Of a DNA stretch of 10,271 bases, positions 1 through 7,529 are shown one piece after another (within the stretch, counting starts at the first letter, position 1; each line of letters begins with the position of its first letter). The translations under genes and the position numbers were made by a program. The notes beneath the pieces were generated by a model. That model was not told the DNA's origin, searched no databases, and saw nothing but the letters and a program-made list of their open reading frames with translations. The stretch is taken from the NCBI GenBank assembly GCA_003243255.1, contig QFQM01000158.1, positions 1 to 10,271 of the forward strand, in the 5' to 3' direction. The stretch is from Flavobacterium psychrophilum. Lineage in GTDB: Bacteria > Bacteroidota > Bacteroidia > Flavobacteriales > Flavobacteriaceae.

Positions 1-11
1 GAATTACATTA

Positions 12-929
12 TCAATTGAAGCTGTGTATATATTGATTTATCAATTGAGAACATTTTTTTGCTCCAACAATATTAAGATGGTCTACATCGTAAAAATCTT
101 TATTATCAAAAGCTTTATCCTGAAAAAGATTAATATAATTTAAATTATTTTCTAATGCAAGCTCATTACATGAATTGACTATTTTAAATCTTTTTTCAGG
201 GTTAACATTATCAGCATAATAAGTTGTAACAGGCATATTTACCAGAATAACTTTAACTCCTTTTTGAGAACACTTTTTTACAATATCCTTAATCCTCCCT
301 AAATTTCTATCAAATAAAAGTGACCCGTCTTCATGTTGTTTCATTTTATCTATAGCAGCTGTAGGATTATTATACGTGGAAAGGACACCTATGTTTGCCG
401 CAAAACCAAAGGACTCACATTGAGCAATTGTTCCTTGTTTAAAATACGTCATTATTGATGTAGTATTAATAGATGTTGGAGGCACGAGGGCTAAGCTATA
501 CTTTTTTATATCAAACCAATTAATTTGACCTGTATGAAGTCCCATTTGCGCTTCGTAAAAATATTTCCTCCATTGCATTTCAGGGTGATTATCCGAATGG
601 CTAAGGGTTGTATATTCTACAGTTAATATTACATATTTTAATTTTTTAAAATGTTTCAAATGTTTCTCCAGCAGTAATTTATCAAAAAACAAGGTCTGAC
701 TTACATTGGAAAGATTAAAAGTATTCATATCAAAAAACCGGGGATTCAATCCAAAAAAAGCATGTGAATTACCTAAGATCAAAACTTCACAATCATCATA
801 TTTATTTACAATATTTTTATTTTTAACGGTATAATTATTGGGTACAAATCTATAAAATGCCTCATTTGCTCCCCAAACAAAAATTATGATAATTATAAAA
901 AAACTACATTTCAGCAAAAATTTTTTCAT
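12..929 (-). CDS. membrane-anchored SGNH-hydrolase-like protein, likely polymer O-acetylation partner of the MBOAT protein
   Basis: This is a 305-residue protein if it begins at the ATG at 929-927. A hydrophobic segment at residues 4-21, just after MKK, should anchor it in the inner membrane or export it. The body looks like the SGNH/GDSL fold. LILGNSHAFFG (residues 50-60) supplies a block-I-like Ser55, and DVDHLN (281-286) supplies the C-terminal Asp281/His284 pair. FNLSNVSQ (71-78) sits where block II is expected. SGNH proteins of this kind (AlgX, AlgJ, DltD, PatB-like) work outside the membrane with an MBOAT channel/acyltransferase to place acetyl or similar groups on a polymer. The MBOAT gene lies 1 nt upstream, so the two are almost certainly cotranscribed. 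An in-frame ATG at 965 would add 12 residues and overlap the MBOAT gene by 35 bp. I prefer 929 because MKK followed by a hydrophobic run is a normal signal start. The polymer cannot be told from this window. The gene is strikingly AT-rich. Confidence 0.75.
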   Translation of the reverse strand: MKKFLLKCSFFIIIIIFVWGANEAFYRFVPNNYTVKNKNIVNKYDDCEVLILGNSHAFFGLNPRFFDMNTFNLSNVSQTLFFDKLLLEKHLKHFKKLKYVILTVEYTTLSHSDNHPEMQWRKYFYEAQMGLHTGQINWFDIKKYSLALVPPTSINTTSIMTYFKQGTIAQCESFGFAANIGVLSTYNNPTAAIDKMKQHEDGSLLFDRNLGRIKDIVKKCSQKGVKVILVNMPVTTYYADNVNPEKRFKIVNSCNELALENNLNYINLFQDKAFDNKDFYDVDHLNIVGAKKCSQLINQYIHSFN

Positions 930-930
930 T

Positions 931-2358
931 TTAAAATTTAAAATATATAAATGAATCTGATTCACCCGAAAAATAACATATTAACAATATCATGACCAAA
1001 TAGATGCTGTAACGGGCAGTTCTATATTTTATAAATGAGATATCAAGTATATGTTTTTTGTTTTTTTGAAGGTATTCAATACCTAAAAATAAAAACATAC
1101 ATAAAATAAGTCCCCTTGACATGTCAGGTTTCGTAAGCAAAGATTTTGAAAAAACAATGCTCAAATAATGTAATGCTTCATTTACTGATGAAGACTTAAA
1201 AAACACACGGGCCAATGTTAAATATGTAAATGTAAATCCAAAAGCTATAACATCAAACAATCTATCAGAATATGTTGATGATGGCAACTCTTTATCTTCT
1301 TTAAACCATTTCTTATAGTAAATATAGCATATGTATAGAACCGCATGTGAAAAACCATAAACCACAAATGTCCACTTAGCACCATGCCAAATTCCACTTA
1401 TAACAAAAACAATTATAAGATTTCGTATTTGTATTAAATCACCTTTACGGCTACCACCCAAAGGGAAATATATATAATCTCTTAACCAGCCTGAAAACGA
1501 CATATGCCATCTTCTCCAAAAATCAGCGATGTTTTTAGCTAAATATGGATACCTGAAGTTGTCTTTAAGTGTAAAGCCTAAAAGGGCCGCACAACCTATA
1601 GCCATATGCGAATACCCGGAAAAATCACCGTAGATTTGAAAACTATATAAAATCGTTCCGAAAAAGAGAGTACTTCCGGATTGAACTTCGTAAGCATCAT
1701 AAATTCGGGCTACTACAGGAGCACAGTTGTCTGCAATCACCATTTTTTCGAAAAGCCCCAACAATATCAATCTCATACCATTTACTGCCAAAGGATAATC
1801 AAATAGTCTTTTCCTGACTATTTGTGGCATCAAATGATTTTTCCGCTCGATTGGACCGGATATGAGTTGTGGAAAAAAAGCAACAAATAGTAAAAAAGAA
1901 TGTAAATCATCCGAAGCTTCAGTTTGTCCACGATAAACATCAGTAATATAACTTATACACTGAAATATATAGAAACTGATTCCTACAGGCAAAATAACTG
2001 TGTAAAGCGAAATTTCAAAGTTATACCCCAAAAAACTATAAGCACCTTTAAAGCTATCTACAAAAAAATTAAAATATTTAAACCACCCTAAAACCAATAA
2101 ATTTATCAGAATACCAAAAACAAGCACTGTCTTTTTTCTACCCGGTAGTACATTTATTAAGTATTTGCCTAAGTAAAAATTAAACACTGTAACTCCCAGA
2201 AGTAATAAAACAAATTTCCAGTCCCAACAAGCATAAAAAAAATAGCTTGCTACCAATAGAAATGTATTTTGAAGTTTCACAGTTTTACTGAAAAAAAACC
2301 AGTAGCCAATAAATACTAAAGGAAAAAAAATTGCAAAATCCAGTGAGTTAAATAACAT
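931..2358 (-). CDS. MBOAT-family membrane O-acyltransferase (AlgI/DltB-like)
   Basis: This 475-residue polytopic membrane protein has the usual length of the AlgI/PatA/DltB branch of the MBOAT family. The N-terminus MLFNSLDFAIFFPLVFIGYW is typical of that branch. The conserved region ADFWRRWHMSFSGWLRDY (residues 278-295) carries His285. ISGIWHGAKW (320-329) carries His325, the position of the catalytic MBOAT histidine. FFPQLISGPIER (161-172) and QIYGDFSGYSHMAIG (241-255) are further family signatures. Such proteins pass an acyl group, usually acetyl from a cytoplasmic donor, across the membrane for O-acylation of an exopolysaccharide or cell-wall polymer. The SGNH-like protein encoded 1 nt downstream is the expected extracytoplasmic partner. 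The substrate is not identifiable here. It is the first gene of its minus-strand unit, and its promoter should lie in 2359-2552, though I found no convincing element. Confidence 0.93.
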   Translation of the reverse strand: MLFNSLDFAIFFPLVFIGYWFFFSKTVKLQNTFLLVASYFFYACWDWKFVLLLLGVTVFNFYLGKYLINVLPGRKKTVLVFGILINLLVLGWFKYFNFFVDSFKGAYSFLGYNFEISLYTVILPVGISFYIFQCISYITDVYRGQTEASDDLHSFLLFVAFFPQLISGPIERKNHLMPQIVRKRLFDYPLAVNGMRLILLGLFEKMVIADNCAPVVARIYDAYEVQSGSTLFFGTILYSFQIYGDFSGYSHMAIGCAALLGFTLKDNFRYPYLAKNIADFWRRWHMSFSGWLRDYIYFPLGGSRKGDLIQIRNLIIVFVISGIWHGAKWTFVVYGFSHAVLYICYIYYKKWFKEDKELPSSTYSDRLFDVIAFGFTFTYLTLARVFFKSSSVNEALHYLSIVFSKSLLTKPDMSRGLILCMFLFLGIEYLQKNKKHILDISFIKYRTARYSIYLVMILLICYFSGESDSFIYFKF

Positions 2359-2506
2359 ATTTTATAACAGGAATACCTGCTTTATGAAAAGTTCAGCTTA
2401 ATACAGTTAATTCGTATTCGGTAAAAATAGAAAATTATTTAGCAATGCCATGAAAGCATCATATAATAAACGTTTATTCTCTGATTTGTTGTTTTATCCT
2501 AAAAAA

Positions 2507-2536
2507 TTGGGAGTTAACAAATAATTGTTAATTTTA
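2507..2536 (+). promoter_or_regulatory. candidate Bacteroidota promoter for the secreted repeat protein
   Basis: A TTG at 2507-2509 is followed after 19 bp by TAATTTTA at 2529-2536, which matches seven of the eight positions of the TAnnTTTG -7 consensus. The spacing is in the range for the primary sigma factor of this phylum. Transcription would begin around 2541, leaving a leader of about 10 nt before the GTG at 2553. The region is AT-rich, so a chance match is quite possible. Confidence 0.3.
2514..2531. repeat. perfect inverted repeat, 7-bp arms with 4-bp spacer
   Basis: TTAACAA (2514-2520) and TTGTTAA (2525-2531) are exact reverse complements separated by ATAA. The right arm overlaps the candidate -7 element of the downstream gene, and the whole lies between its -33 and -7 elements. 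That is where a dimeric repressor site would be expected. The arms are AT-rich, so the hairpin would be weak in RNA and is not a convincing terminator. An operator role is inference only. Confidence 0.4.
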
Positions 2537-2552
2537 GAAAAAATTCATTGCT

Positions 2553-5500
2553 GTGAAAATAAGACTACTAGCTTTTTTTACATTTTTAGTTATATCTACT
2601 GCCTACAGCCAGGTTGATATTAACCTGTATCAACAATTTAATGGCAGGTACGATTTTACTTTTGTAGGTAATACGCTTAATACCGCAGAAAATAATTTAA
2701 CTCCCATCGGGGATTGTTCTATAAATACATCGTCATCTGCCAGTCTCAATCTGCAGCCTGATGACGCAGTTATAGCTGCATATCTATATTGGGCAGGTTC
2801 AGGAACAGGTGATTTCGATATTAAATTAAACGGTACAGACATAACCGCCGAACGCATATTTCCTCTTACAGCAATAACACTGGACGGGATTCCAAGACCT
2901 TATTTTGGTGCATTTACAGATATAACAACGTTAGTTCAGACTACCGGAAACGGAAACTATACCGTCTCTGAACTCGACCTTACACAAGTAGTGATCGATA
3001 ACTTATATTGTGCAAATAAAACCAACTTTGGAGGTTGGGCAATTGTAATTGTTTACGAAAATACTGCATTACCGCTAAATCAGCTTAACGTATATGATGG
3101 AATGCAATATGTACCTAACTCCATTGCTATTACATTGCCAAGCCTCAACGTAATTGATAACAATAATGCCAAAATAGGTTTTCTGGCATGGGAAGGTGAC
3201 GCCAATCTTGCAATAAGCGAAACGCTTACCATAAATAATTCTGTACTGAGCAATTCCCTTAATCCTGCCAATAATGCTTTTAACAGTACTAACAGCATAA
3301 CAGGATCAAACTCGCTTTACAATATGGATCTCGATATATACAATATTGAAGATTATATTGCTCCCGGTGACGAAACAGCCGAAATAGAATTATCATCAGG
3401 CCGCGACTTTGTTATGGTTAATTCTATTGTTACCAAGCTTAATAGCGAACTCCCTGATGCTACTGTTACCATAGATGACGAGTTTAAAGATTGTGCCGCG
3501 CAAACATTACAGTTAAGCTATACAGTTCATAACGATAACAGTACGGCACCGCTCCCTGCAGGGACAATTGTTGCCGTATACTTAGACGGTGACCTGGTTA
3601 CAACATTTGCCACGCAAACCGAATTGCCTATCAACGGGAGTGAAAGCGGCACTATAATGTTACCTCTTCCCGGAGGGCTAACCGGAGAAGTACAAATTAT
3701 TTTTATAGTTGATGATAACGGAACCGGTGTAGGCAGTGTTACGGAAATAAATGAGCAAAACAACTCTTTTATACATACAACTACACTTTGGGCATTAGAA
3801 CCTATAAACCCTGCTGATATTACCGTTTGCGAAACCGCCAGCAATACCAATGTAGGATTGTATGATTTTTCAGGTTATGAAGAATCGCTTAAAACCGACC
3901 CTGCACAAATTGTTGCTTTTTACCATACCCAAACCGGAGCCCAGACACAGGATACTAACGACCAGATAAACAATAGCGACAGCTATTTATCTAGTCAGAA
4001 TCCGGAAACAATATATGTAAGGCTGGACGACCCTAACGGTTGTTCTACCATTGCTTCGTTTGATCTTATCGCTATAGACTGTACTTTCCCGGATGCAACG
4101 GTAGTAATTGATAATGTTGCTACATCATGTGATTCAAGAGTACTGGATGTAACTTATACCGTAAACAATTTTAATGGCACAGACATTCTGCCTGCCAATA
4201 CATCGGTTTCTATTTATGCAAATGGAGTATTGATAACCACTACCGCTACAGCATCAGATATTGCTATCGATGGCAGCCTAACAGCCACAATAACTGTAAC
4301 CATCCCTGCTTCTGTCCCTTTAAGCTTTAACCTTACTTTTGTTGTTGACGATACTGGCAACGGAACCGGCATTGTGATAGAAACCAACGAAGAAAACAAC
4401 ACTTATACAGCACCGTTTACACTTTGGGTATCGCCTGTTCTTACACAGCCTGAAGATGTTGAAGGGTGTGAAACCTTTAACGGTTCCGGGATTGGCGAGT
4501 TTGATTTCTCTGCATATACTGAGTCGCTTAAAAATAACCCGACAGATGTTGTAACCTTCCATTTGACACAGTCTGATGCCGACAACAACCTCAACCCTAT
4601 CGATCCTCTTAACTACAATACTGTAACCAACACAGAAATTTATGTAAGACTGACCGATGCCAATGGCTGTTATGATACAGCTTCGTTTACACTTATAATT
4701 ATAGACTGTTATTTTCCTGATGCTACAGTAGTCATAGAAGATGTATACAAACAATGTAACTCTCGTGTACTGCACATACATTATACCGTAAGCAACCTTA
4801 ACGGAACCGATGTTCTACCGGCCAATACTCCCGTAGCTATTTATGCCGATGGTCAGTTGCTAACTGTTGTGCACACCATCAACACCCTCGAAATTGGCGA
4901 AAGCGAACCCGGATTTATAGAAATTACAGTACCTATAGGTATCCCTCTCGATTTTGAACTTAAATTAGTAGCCGACGATACCGGAAACGGAACAGGCATA
5001 GTAATTGAAACTGATGAAACCAATAATGAGTTTGCTCAGCCTGAAAACCTGCCACTATCTCCTGTATTGATCCAGCCGGATGATATTGAAGAATGCGACA
5101 GCGGCTTTGGTAATGCTACATTCGATTTCTCTGAATATGCTGAAACGTTAAAGAATTACCCTAACGAAGAGGTTACTTTCCATATTTCCCAACCGGATGC
5201 CGACCAGGATTTTAACCGAATATACAATACCTCAAACTATAAAATCGAAGTAAACCCAACCCGTATTTACGTTCGCCTGTTTAACGGAACCTGCCACACT
5301 ACGGCTTCTTTCCTACTTAAAACAAAGAAATGTAAGCCGGTTACGCACAATTACATCACACCAAACGGAGACGGGCTAAACGATACTTTTTTTGTGGAAG
5401 GCCTCCGAAATGTATTCCTGAACTTTAAAATGAGCATCTATAACCGATGGGGCACGCTGATATGGACAGGAAATCATAACACTGCCGACTGGGATGGTAT

Positions 5501-5627
5501 TGCCGACGTATCGAAAATAGGCTCTGAAGGTACCGAAGTACCTGTTGGCACTTACTATTTTGTACTCGAGCTTAACGATCCTGATTTCCCTGAACCGATA
5601 GTTGATTGGGTATATGTAACGAAGTAA
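2553..5627 (+). CDS. secreted multidomain protein with T9SS type B (gliding-motility-associated) C-terminal sorting domain
   Basis: This 1024-residue protein starts at GTG. The next upstream in-frame codons run into a stop at 2535-2537, and no ATG is available. Residues 1-19 are a signal peptide ending TAYSQ. Residues about 20-299 form a beta-rich N-terminal domain with AAYLYWAG (75-82) and GGWAIVIVYE (160-169). It resembles the DUF3344-like start of other flavobacterial surface proteins and contains Cys55 and Cys153. Three repeats follow (301-512, 513-721, 722-927). Each has a CARDB-like sandwich ending in DDTGNGTGIVIET-type sequence, then an Ig-like part ending in IYVRL and GC. Residues about 929-1024 are the CHU_C/type B domain: ITPNGDGLND (935-944), IYNRWGTLIW (962-971), DWDG (979-982), VPVGTYYF (996-1003). 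This tail directs passage through the outer membrane by T9SS and retention at the surface. An adhesin or structural role is likely. No PorP/SprF-like partner is encoded beside it. Confidence 0.9.
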   Translation: MKIRLLAFFTFLVISTAYSQVDINLYQQFNGRYDFTFVGNTLNTAENNLTPIGDCSINTSSSASLNLQPDDAVIAAYLYWAGSGTGDFDIKLNGTDITAERIFPLTAITLDGIPRPYFGAFTDITTLVQTTGNGNYTVSELDLTQVVIDNLYCANKTNFGGWAIVIVYENTALPLNQLNVYDGMQYVPNSIAITLPSLNVIDNNNAKIGFLAWEGDANLAISETLTINNSVLSNSLNPANNAFNSTNSITGSNSLYNMDLDIYNIEDYIAPGDETAEIELSSGRDFVMVNSIVTKLNSELPDATVTIDDEFKDCAAQTLQLSYTVHNDNSTAPLPAGTIVAVYLDGDLVTTFATQTELPINGSESGTIMLPLPGGLTGEVQIIFIVDDNGTGVGSVTEINEQNNSFIHTTTLWALEPINPADITVCETASNTNVGLYDFSGYEESLKTDPAQIVAFYHTQTGAQTQDTNDQINNSDSYLSSQNPETIYVRLDDPNGCSTIASFDLIAIDCTFPDATVVIDNVATSCDSRVLDVTYTVNNFNGTDILPANTSVSIYANGVLITTTATASDIAIDGSLTATITVTIPASVPLSFNLTFVVDDTGNGTGIVIETNEENNTYTAPFTLWVSPVLTQPEDVEGCETFNGSGIGEFDFSAYTESLKNNPTDVVTFHLTQSDADNNLNPIDPLNYNTVTNTEIYVRLTDANGCYDTASFTLIIIDCYFPDATVVIEDVYKQCNSRVLHIHYTVSNLNGTDVLPANTPVAIYADGQLLTVVHTINTLEIGESEPGFIEITVPIGIPLDFELKLVADDTGNGTGIVIETDETNNEFAQPENLPLSPVLIQPDDIEECDSGFGNATFDFSEYAETLKNYPNEEVTFHISQPDADQDFNRIYNTSNYKIEVNPTRIYVRLFNGTCHTTASFLLKTKKCKPVTHNYITPNGDGLNDTFFVEGLRNVFLNFKMSIYNRWGTLIWTGNHNTADWDGIADVSKIGSEGTEVPVGTYYFVLELNDPDFPEPIVDWVYVTK
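3453..4088 (+). repeat. protein repeat unit 1 of 3 (CARDB-like plus Ig-like, residues 301-512)
   Basis: The unit begins PDATVTID and ends AIDCTF. It contains the CARDB-type signature DDNGTGVGSVTEINEQNN at residues 388-405 and the second-half pattern ADITVCE, DFSGYEESLK, IYVRL, NGC. Cysteines lie at 314, 426, 497 and 510. It is the most divergent of the three, with a longer linker (about 462-484) before IYVRL. Confidence 0.8.
4089..4715 (+). repeat. protein repeat unit 2 of 3 (residues 513-721)
   Basis: The unit begins PDATVVID and repeats the order of unit 1: NGTDILPANT (541-550), DDTGNGTGIVIETNEENN (599-616), DFSAYTESLK (651-660), TEIYVRL, NGC. Cysteines lie at 526, 639, 706 and 719. It is close to unit 3 at protein level, including the shared DDTGNGTGIVIET, while the DNA differs at many synonymous sites. 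That points to an old duplication, not a recent one. Confidence 0.85.
4716..5333 (+). repeat. protein repeat unit 3 of 3 (residues 722-927)
   Basis: The unit begins PDATVVIED and contains NGTDVLPANT (750-759), DDTGNGTGIVIETDETNN (808-825), DFSEYAETLK (858-867), RIYVRL and NGTC. Cysteines lie at 735, 848, 914 and 927. The last cysteine is followed at once by the type B sorting domain, so the domain boundary falls on the repeat boundary. Confidence 0.85.
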
Positions 5628-5653
5628 ATTCGTTGCTCATAAAGCCAGATGAT

Positions 5654-6922
5654 ATGGAGATAAAAGACCTCAGCCTTACTGAGATAACAAGCCTTTTTGA
5701 TTATACGCAAAATGAGAATGCAAAATCGTGCCTTAACAAAATGATTTTTACTCCTCTGCATTCTTTAGAAGCTATTGTAGAAAGGCAGGATATCTTAAAA
5801 GGTTTTATAGTTAACATCGGCCTTTTTCAAAGCTATTCCTATTCCCGGATTGATTTTAGGGAGACGGATTATTTTATAGAAAAATTCAGCGATACCGAAT
5901 ACCTACCTGGCAACATAAAATTAAAGCTAAAGCTATACAAAAGTCTCTATCACGAATATCGCAGCAAATTTGTTCAGGTTGTGTTGATGCTGAACCGCCA
6001 GCATTCTTATATAAAGAACCTTCCAACAACTGCATTTCCTGATAACTATAAAAAGGAACTCCTTTCGATGGATGATTACCTGAGCAGCTACAGGCTTAAT
6101 TATTATGAAAACCTTATCCGTGAAAACAAGCTAAGGACAAAACACATCATTGAGTTCTTTGGGTTAATATCTGAAAGTAAACGCAAAAAGCTCGAAATAG
6201 CCTTTAAAGATGCTTATATTAGGTTTGAAACTTATATTTCTATAGCAAAAGGCATCGTAACGAACAAATTCAGCTTCCCCGAAATTGGAGGCGCAACACT
6301 GTCTGTTAGGGATTTTTACCATCCCCTTTTAAAATCTCCTGTAAAGAATTCATTAGATACCAAAAGCAACGTCATACTGCTTACAGGGCCTAATATGTCC
6401 GGCAAATCAACCCTGCTGAAAGCAATTGGCATATGTGTATACCTGGCCAACATCGGTTTGGCTATTCCTGCCTCAACGGGAAAGGTTCCGTTTTACACTA
6501 CTATCGATGTATTTATTAATTTGAATGACGACTTACAAAGTGGTTACAGCCACTTTATGACCGAGATACTGAACCTTAAAAAAGTAATTGAAAAAGCCGG
6601 AGATGGACATACCGGGTTTGTCGTATTTGACGAGCTGTTTCGGGGAACAAATATTGACGATGCTTTGGAAATAAGCAGATCGACACTAAAGGGCATGCTT
6701 AATTTCCCGAATTCCCTGTTCTTTGTGTCAAGCCATTTGCACCAGCTTACTCATATGGAAGAAATAAAATCGGGTAAAATAGCCTGTATGTACCTGGATT
6801 GCAACCTGAATAATGAAACTCCCGAATTTACCTATCAGCTTAAAGAAGGAAGCAGTGATATAAAAATAGGCCGTATCCTTTTTGAAAAAGAGAATATGAA
6901 TGAATTGCTGAAATTGTTGTAG
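5654..6922 (+). CDS. minimal MutS-family ATPase (MutS-related protein)
   Basis: This 422-residue protein is about half the length of true MutS. Residues 1-60 resemble the start of the MutS core domain (FDYTQNENAKSCL, then PLHSLEAIVERQDIL). Residues about 60-205 are helical lever/clamp-like sequence. Residues about 208-415 are the ATPase domain: Walker A GPNMSGKST (245-253, Lys251), GYSHFMTEI (297-305) at the MutS signature position, Walker B VVFDELFRGTN (323-333, Asp326/Glu327), and the switch histidine in SSHLHQL (His361). The mismatch-recognition and connector domains are absent, so it is not the canonical repair MutS. Its role is unknown. ABC-type DNA structure recognition or processing is the family expectation. 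I choose ATG 5654, 26 bp after the preceding stop. An in-frame ATG at 5606 would overlap the previous gene and add 16 residues with no MutS-like sequence. Same-direction packing suggests read-through from the secreted protein gene, but related function is doubtful. Confidence 0.88.
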   Translation: MEIKDLSLTEITSLFDYTQNENAKSCLNKMIFTPLHSLEAIVERQDILKGFIVNIGLFQSYSYSRIDFRETDYFIEKFSDTEYLPGNIKLKLKLYKSLYHEYRSKFVQVVLMLNRQHSYIKNLPTTAFPDNYKKELLSMDDYLSSYRLNYYENLIRENKLRTKHIIEFFGLISESKRKKLEIAFKDAYIRFETYISIAKGIVTNKFSFPEIGGATLSVRDFYHPLLKSPVKNSLDTKSNVILLTGPNMSGKSTLLKAIGICVYLANIGLAIPASTGKVPFYTTIDVFINLNDDLQSGYSHFMTEILNLKKVIEKAGDGHTGFVVFDELFRGTNIDDALEISRSTLKGMLNFPNSLFFVSSHLHQLTHMEEIKSGKIACMYLDCNLNNETPEFTYQLKEGSSDIKIGRILFEKENMNELLKLL

Positions 6923-6926
6923 CGGT

Positions 6927-7529
6927 TTACTTTTTTTCCAATGCTGGCAACGACCATTTATAGTTTACAGCCATTAACCTGATTGCAATAATAACTCCAG
7001 AAACAACCAGATATATCACATCCTGAGGCACATTAAGTTTTCGCAACAGGAAGAAAACACATCCGCCTATAATGCATATGGTGGCATAAATTTCTTTCCT
7101 GAATATTACGGGTATCTCGTTACACAATATATCACGGATTACACCTCCAAAACAGGCTGTCATAGTTCCCAGTGCGATGCATATTACCGGATGCAGCCCG
7201 TTATCTATACCCTTTTCAAGGCCAATAAGTGTAAACACGCCTAACCCAATGGTATCAAACAGGAAAAGAGAAACCCTCAGCCTGTCGAGCTTTCTTCTAA
7301 AGATAAGCGTAACAAAGAAACCTGCAATGATAACGTATACCGAATCCAGATTTCGCATCCACCCGACAGGAGTATGCCCTATCAGGACATCTCGCAGGGT
7401 TCCACCCCCTACTGCAGTTACAAAGGCGATAACAAAAACCCCGAAAGGATCCATTCTTTTATTAATAGCGGTAAGAGCACCCGATATGGCAAATGCCATG
7501 GTACCAAGTATATCGAGAAGGGTAAACAT
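6927..7529 (-). CDS. TRIC/UPF0126-family trimeric cation channel-like membrane protein
   Basis: This 200-residue, mostly hydrophobic protein has the full family length (about 200 residues, seven membrane segments). It shows the internal duplication of the family: GGGTLRD at residues 41-47 and CFGGVIRD at 126-133, each in a three-helix repeat, followed by a last helix at about 168-187. Prokaryotic TRIC proteins form homotrimeric inner-membrane channels permeable to monovalent cations. E. coli relatives YadS and YicG have also been linked to glycine uptake, so the substrate should be left open. Its ATG (7529-7527) shares one base with the TAA of the upstream RDD gene (TAATG on the minus strand), so translation is probably coupled. 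It ends 4 bp from the stop of the convergent MutS-like gene, leaving no room for a separate terminator. Confidence 0.93.
   Translation of the reverse strand: MFTLLDILGTMAFAISGALTAINKRMDPFGVFVIAFVTAVGGGTLRDVLIGHTPVGWMRNLDSVYVIIAGFFVTLIFRRKLDRLRVSLFLFDTIGLGVFTLIGLEKGIDNGLHPVICIALGTMTACFGGVIRDILCNEIPVIFRKEIYATICIIGGCVFFLLRKLNVPQDVIYLVVSGVIIAIRLMAVNYKWSLPALEKK

Larger units (their letters stand above)
2359..2552. other. divergent intergenic region between the MBOAT gene and the secreted repeat protein
   Basis: This 194-bp AT-rich stretch must hold the promoters of both divergent units. I see no open reading frame, tRNA or hairpin with a U-tract in it. The right end holds an 18-nt inverted repeat (2514-2531) and a possible plus-strand promoter overlapping it. 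On the minus strand only partial matches to the Bacteroidota -7 element are seen (for example at 2437-2430), without a -33 partner at the right distance. Confidence 0.6.

Noticed and set aside
930..965. Earlier start (ATG at 965) for the SGNH-like gene, adding 12 residues.
   Set aside because: It would overlap the MBOAT gene by 35 bp and place a poor non-signal stretch before a normal MKK-hydrophobic signal start at 929.
2422..2437. Possible minus-strand -7 elements for the MBOAT gene (TATTTTTA and TAATTTTC).
   Set aside because: Each lacks the final G, and no TTG/TTTG lies at the right spacing; such matches are frequent in AT-rich DNA.
4320..4781. 153-residue open frame on the minus strand inside the repeat protein gene.
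   Set aside because: It lies wholly within a strongly supported gene, has no recognisable domain, and its Cys/Lys/Arg-rich composition is what antisense of this sequence gives.
3453..5333. Recent tandem duplication or phase-variable DNA repeat in the surface-protein gene.
   Set aside because: The units are similar at protein level but differ at many synonymous positions, so the DNA is too diverged for slippage or easy recombination.
5606..5653. Earlier start (ATG at 5606) for the MutS-like gene.
   Set aside because: The added 16 residues lie partly inside the preceding coding sequence and show no MutS-like pattern; ATG 5654 starts just before the conserved core region.
6930..6937. Run of seven T after the MutS-like stop as an intrinsic terminator.
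   Set aside because: No stable stem precedes it, and the run is explained by lysine codons at the end of the TRIC gene on the other strand.
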